Shown piece after piece: positions 21,822 through 24,039 of a DNA stretch of 24,039 bases. The DNA is from JAYTQQ01 sp043746635. GTDB lineage: Bacteria > Bdellovibrionota > Bdellovibrionia > Bdellovibrionales > JAMPXM01. The first letter of the stretch is position 1, and the number at the start of each line of letters is the position of its first letter. The translations under genes and the position numbers were made by a program. The notes below the pieces were generated by a model. It was not told the origin of the DNA, searched no databases, and was given only the letters and a program-made list of their open reading frames with translations. The DNA is taken from NCBI GenBank assembly GCA_043746635.1, contig JAYTQQ010000165.1, positions 1 through 24,039 of the forward strand, given 5' to 3'.

Positions 21822-23817
21822 AGTCTGAGTCTTCGACATTGGTATTCTGAGTCGCTGGTGTCGCAGGGGCTGAGGCTGGCGCGCTCGCGGCGGGAGGAGG
21901 ATGCGGCGGCGCCGGAGCCTTCGCTGATGTTGGCGAAGCATTGGTATCCTCAAGAACGTCAGACTCTGAAGTCGCAGGAATCTGCGCCGAATCTCGATAG
22001 TGCTGAGCTTCCTCGGCGTGGAGTGACGCTTCTGCCGCAGTGAGAGCTGCTGCCGGTGCAATTCGTTGGTTTTTGCTGATCCAATTTCGTAAAAATTTAA
22101 GATGAGTGACTCGAGCGTCTTCGAGTTTTTCTTGCAAAAATTTTTGTTTTAAGACTTTCACTTTCGACTCGAATACCTTTTCTTTGAGCGTATCGACGGC
22201 GGCGGTGTCAGAGGCCTTCTTCGCTTTCTTTAATTCTTTAGCGAACGCCATTTCTTCTTTTTGAGCTGTCCGGACAGTTTCTTTTACTTCCTTGATGCTT
22301 TTTCGGATTTTAAGACTTTGCTTCACGAAATCAGAATAATCGGTCATTTTTTGTTTTAAGTACGCCGGCAAATCTCTTGCTGCGGCTGTCTTTGCGGCGA
22401 TCACCGCTTGAGCTTCGTTTGAGACCACCGAAGTTTCGGTCACGATAAGCTTCGGAATTGAATCGACCGCAATCGCGATATGTTGATCGACTTTATCAAT
22501 TTCGGTTTTAATTTTGGGCTGCTCAGAGGGTTTTGCAGTTTTAAGCTCTTCCTCTAATTGGCTGCGTACGACTTTGAGCCTACGAATCGACTCAGTTAAC
22601 TTCGCTATTTCGGGATCGTCGATGATGACGTTCGAAGCTTTGATTTTGGTACTCTTTAATTCACTTGCGGCGGCCTTCATCTCTTTGAGACTTCGGGTGG
22701 TGGCAGCAGCTTCTGTGAGGTCTGAAGCTGCACGAGTCGTGTCGGCTGCTTTTTTAATTCCGGCGAGTTCTCCGGCGAATTTAGTTCCTTTTGAGATGAC
22801 TTGAAATACTTTGGCCCATCCGCCCGCGAGCATCGCCACCTGACTCAGCATATTCCCGCCCACGTCGCAGCGATATTTTGCTCTCTGACTCTCGTCAAGG
22901 CAATCACTGTACGCAGGATCAATGCCCATCGAGCGACCGAGACTTGAAACCAGAAGTTCAACTCCCTTGCCGGGATCATTTATGAGTTCATGAATGAGTG
23001 TACCTGCGCCAGCCAAGAAAGAACCGTTAAAAATTGATTTTGGAAGATCCCATAAAAGGCCCTTTACCTGGCTCATGATGCCGGTGATAAAGCCTTTAGC
23101 GATATGCTCAAAGCAATCGGCGGCGACTGAGTCGGTAAATTTTTTGGTTGCAGAGTGAAGCTCTTCGCATTTTGCAGAAGACATATCACCATCGCGCTTT
23201 TTAAAAAGGCTACAGCATTCTGCCGCTCTGGTTTGGTCCTTGACGGCTTTGATTGAAGTCAAGAGATCGGTGGGGACGGCACAAGTTACGCAGGCCTCAA
23301 GCTTTGAAGTTGGCTTTTTGATCGCATCGGCAACTCTTTTGATGACACCATTGACAGCTGCTTTCAATCTTGCCGATTCGCCAGCGGCCCATTTCAGCTC
23401 GTCTTCTGCCTTTTCGCAAAGCGCCTTATCTGTTTGTTCGTTACAATCTGTCGATTTTCTAATTTTCCAAAATTTAATTTGCTCTTTAATTCCGGCTGAA
23501 GCGAGCGCGTCGAGGCAGCCCGATGAAGGGTCGGCATGATTGTCTTTTGCCGATAAAGCTAAATCATTTTCAAGATTCGAGAACCGCCAAACGCGACTTC
23601 CGGGTAGGTCTTGATCTTTATCGAGGTTCGAGCCTCGAGAAATATACTTTTCTGAAAGTTTTTTGGCATTTGCACTTCCGCATGCGCCTTTATCTGTGAT
23701 GATTTTCGCTAAATCTGGGCTTGAGGCGATAATCGCTTCACGTTCGTTGTCTGAGGCATCTTCTGTATGCGCCGCGAACGAAAGGCTTAAGACTGCTATG
23801 AATAGAAATGATTTCAC
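21820..23817 (-). CDS. Large exported protein: cysteine-rich N-terminal half, coiled coil, Pro/Ala tail; unknown function
   Basis: A 665-residue product starting with GTG at 23817, overlapping the previous stop by GTGA. The signal peptide is MKSFLFIAVLSLSFA, cleaved near AHT. Twelve cysteines all lie in residues 46-317 (46, 101, 125, 134, 176, 179, 201, 202, 217, 235, 306, 317), including CVTC and a CC pair, so a disulfide-rich domain is likely. A Gly/hydrophobic patch (SFLAGAGTLIHELINDPGKG and GGNMLSQVAMLAGGWAKVF) follows. Then about 250 residues of Lys/Glu/Ala-rich heptad-like helix (~380-600) have no cysteine, ending in a disordered Pro/Ala-rich tail (~628-658). Unrecognised. The plan suggests an exported structural or adhesive protein, or a carrier; that is inference. 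Confidence 0.8.
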   Translation of the reverse strand: MKSFLFIAVLSLSFAAHTEDASDNEREAIIASSPDLAKIITDKGACGSANAKKLSEKYISRGSNLDKDQDLPGSRVWRFSNLENDLALSAKDNHADPSSGCLDALASAGIKEQIKFWKIRKSTDCNEQTDKALCEKAEDELKWAAGESARLKAAVNGVIKRVADAIKKPTSKLEACVTCAVPTDLLTSIKAVKDQTRAAECCSLFKKRDGDMSSAKCEELHSATKKFTDSVAADCFEHIAKGFITGIMSQVKGLLWDLPKSIFNGSFLAGAGTLIHELINDPGKGVELLVSSLGRSMGIDPAYSDCLDESQRAKYRCDVGGNMLSQVAMLAGGWAKVFQVISKGTKFAGELAGIKKAADTTRAASDLTEAAATTRSLKEMKAAASELKSTKIKASNVIIDDPEIAKLTESIRRLKVVRSQLEEELKTAKPSEQPKIKTEIDKVDQHIAIAVDSIPKLIVTETSVVSNEAQAVIAAKTAAARDLPAYLKQKMTDYSDFVKQSLKIRKSIKEVKETVRTAQKEEMAFAKELKKAKKASDTAAVDTLKEKVFESKVKVLKQKFLQEKLEDARVTHLKFLRNWISKNQRIAPAAALTAAEASLHAEEAQHYRDSAQIPATSESDVLEDTNASPTSAKAPAPPHPPPAASAPASAPATPATQNTNVEDSD

Positions 23818-24039
23818 TTCGCACCTTCGCTCACTGAAGATATAAATCGACTCATCACTTGCGCTGATTTTTCGCTCGCACCAAATTTTGTATTCGCCGG
23901 ATAATTAATTGTGAGACTTTCGTATTTCTGACTTTTCCAAACATGAACTTCTTTGAATTCGACCGCGTTCGAATGAATATCGTGAAAGCCACCTTCAATT
24001 GTCAGTAAAGTTTGATTCTTTTCTTTTCGGAGAGTGTTG
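23814..24039 (-). CDS. Unknown protein, C-terminal part only (runs off the right edge)
   Basis: Reading the minus strand from base 24038 gives an unbroken 74-codon frame ending at TGA (23816-23814), which overlaps the GTG start of the next gene by 4 bases. The peptide begins NTLRKEKNQTLLTIEGGFHD and ends RFISSVSEGAK. It has strand-like stretches (EFKEVHVWKSQKYESLTINY) and no cysteine. The GTGA overlap, the only start available for the following signal peptide, and the conservative composition make it a real gene end. The two genes should be cotranscribed and translationally coupled. The product cannot be identified from this fragment. Confidence 0.65.
   Translation of the reverse strand, partial: NTLRKEKNQTLLTIEGGFHDIHSNAVEFKEVHVWKSQKYESLTINYPANTKFGASEKSAQVMSRFISSVSEGAK

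Noticed and set aside
1..24039. tRNA, rRNA, CRISPR array, insertion sequence or prophage
   Set aside because: No cloverleaf, spaced direct-repeat array, transposase, integrase or phage structural gene was seen.

Overview
The window looks like a chromosomal segment of a Gram-negative bacterium of moderate G+C content. Gene content (endonuclease-type MutL, bifunctional Rel, many small exported beta-barrel-like proteins, lipoproteins, large cysteine-rich exported proteins) suggests a Bdellovibrio-like member of the Bdellovibrionota. That placement is an inference from content and style, not from a marker gene. I see no rRNA, tRNA, insertion sequence, prophage or CRISPR array. Both edges cut through genes.

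Left part (1-4.3 kb): the end of an M16 peptidase is followed at once by dut. A short exported beta-barrel-like protein lies tail-to-tail with dut. It is divergent from a small membrane protein with a CxxC-TM-TM-CxxC plan, whose 3' end carries an out-of-frame 12-nt repeat, as if a single base had been lost. Next come a polyprenyl-phosphate mannosyltransferase-type enzyme and, overlapping it by ATGA, an exported SH3-barrel protein.

Housekeeping core (4.3-11.2 kb, all +): mutL, miaA, yicC, gmk, rpoZ and rel. The first five are overlapping or closely spaced and probably form one operon covering mismatch repair, tRNA A37 modification, RNA turnover, GMP to GDP, and the RNAP omega subunit. The (p)ppGpp synthetase/hydrolase follows after a 214-nt gap with a strong hairpin. 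The gmk-rpoZ-rel/spoT order is a well-known proteobacterial arrangement and ties guanine nucleotide supply to the stringent response.

Accessory stretch (11.3-17.6 kb): mostly cell-envelope or exported products. These are a small two-cysteine exported protein, a beta-barrel protein, a small lipoprotein behind a perfect 13-bp inverted repeat, ssb, a tiny membrane protein, a TIGR02466-type 2OG-Fe(II) oxygenase, an exported HExxH metallopeptidase, and a nucleotide pyrophosphatase/phosphodiesterase lipoprotein.

Right part (17.9-24 kb): an unassigned group of exported proteins of 1113, 144 and 665 residues, plus the end of a fourth gene overlapping the 665-residue one by GTGA. The two large ones contain even numbers of cysteines (10 and 12) and show no family I recognise. 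A 20-bp palindrome sits at the expected transcription start of the 144-residue gene. This is the least explained region of the window and the best place to look for new biology.
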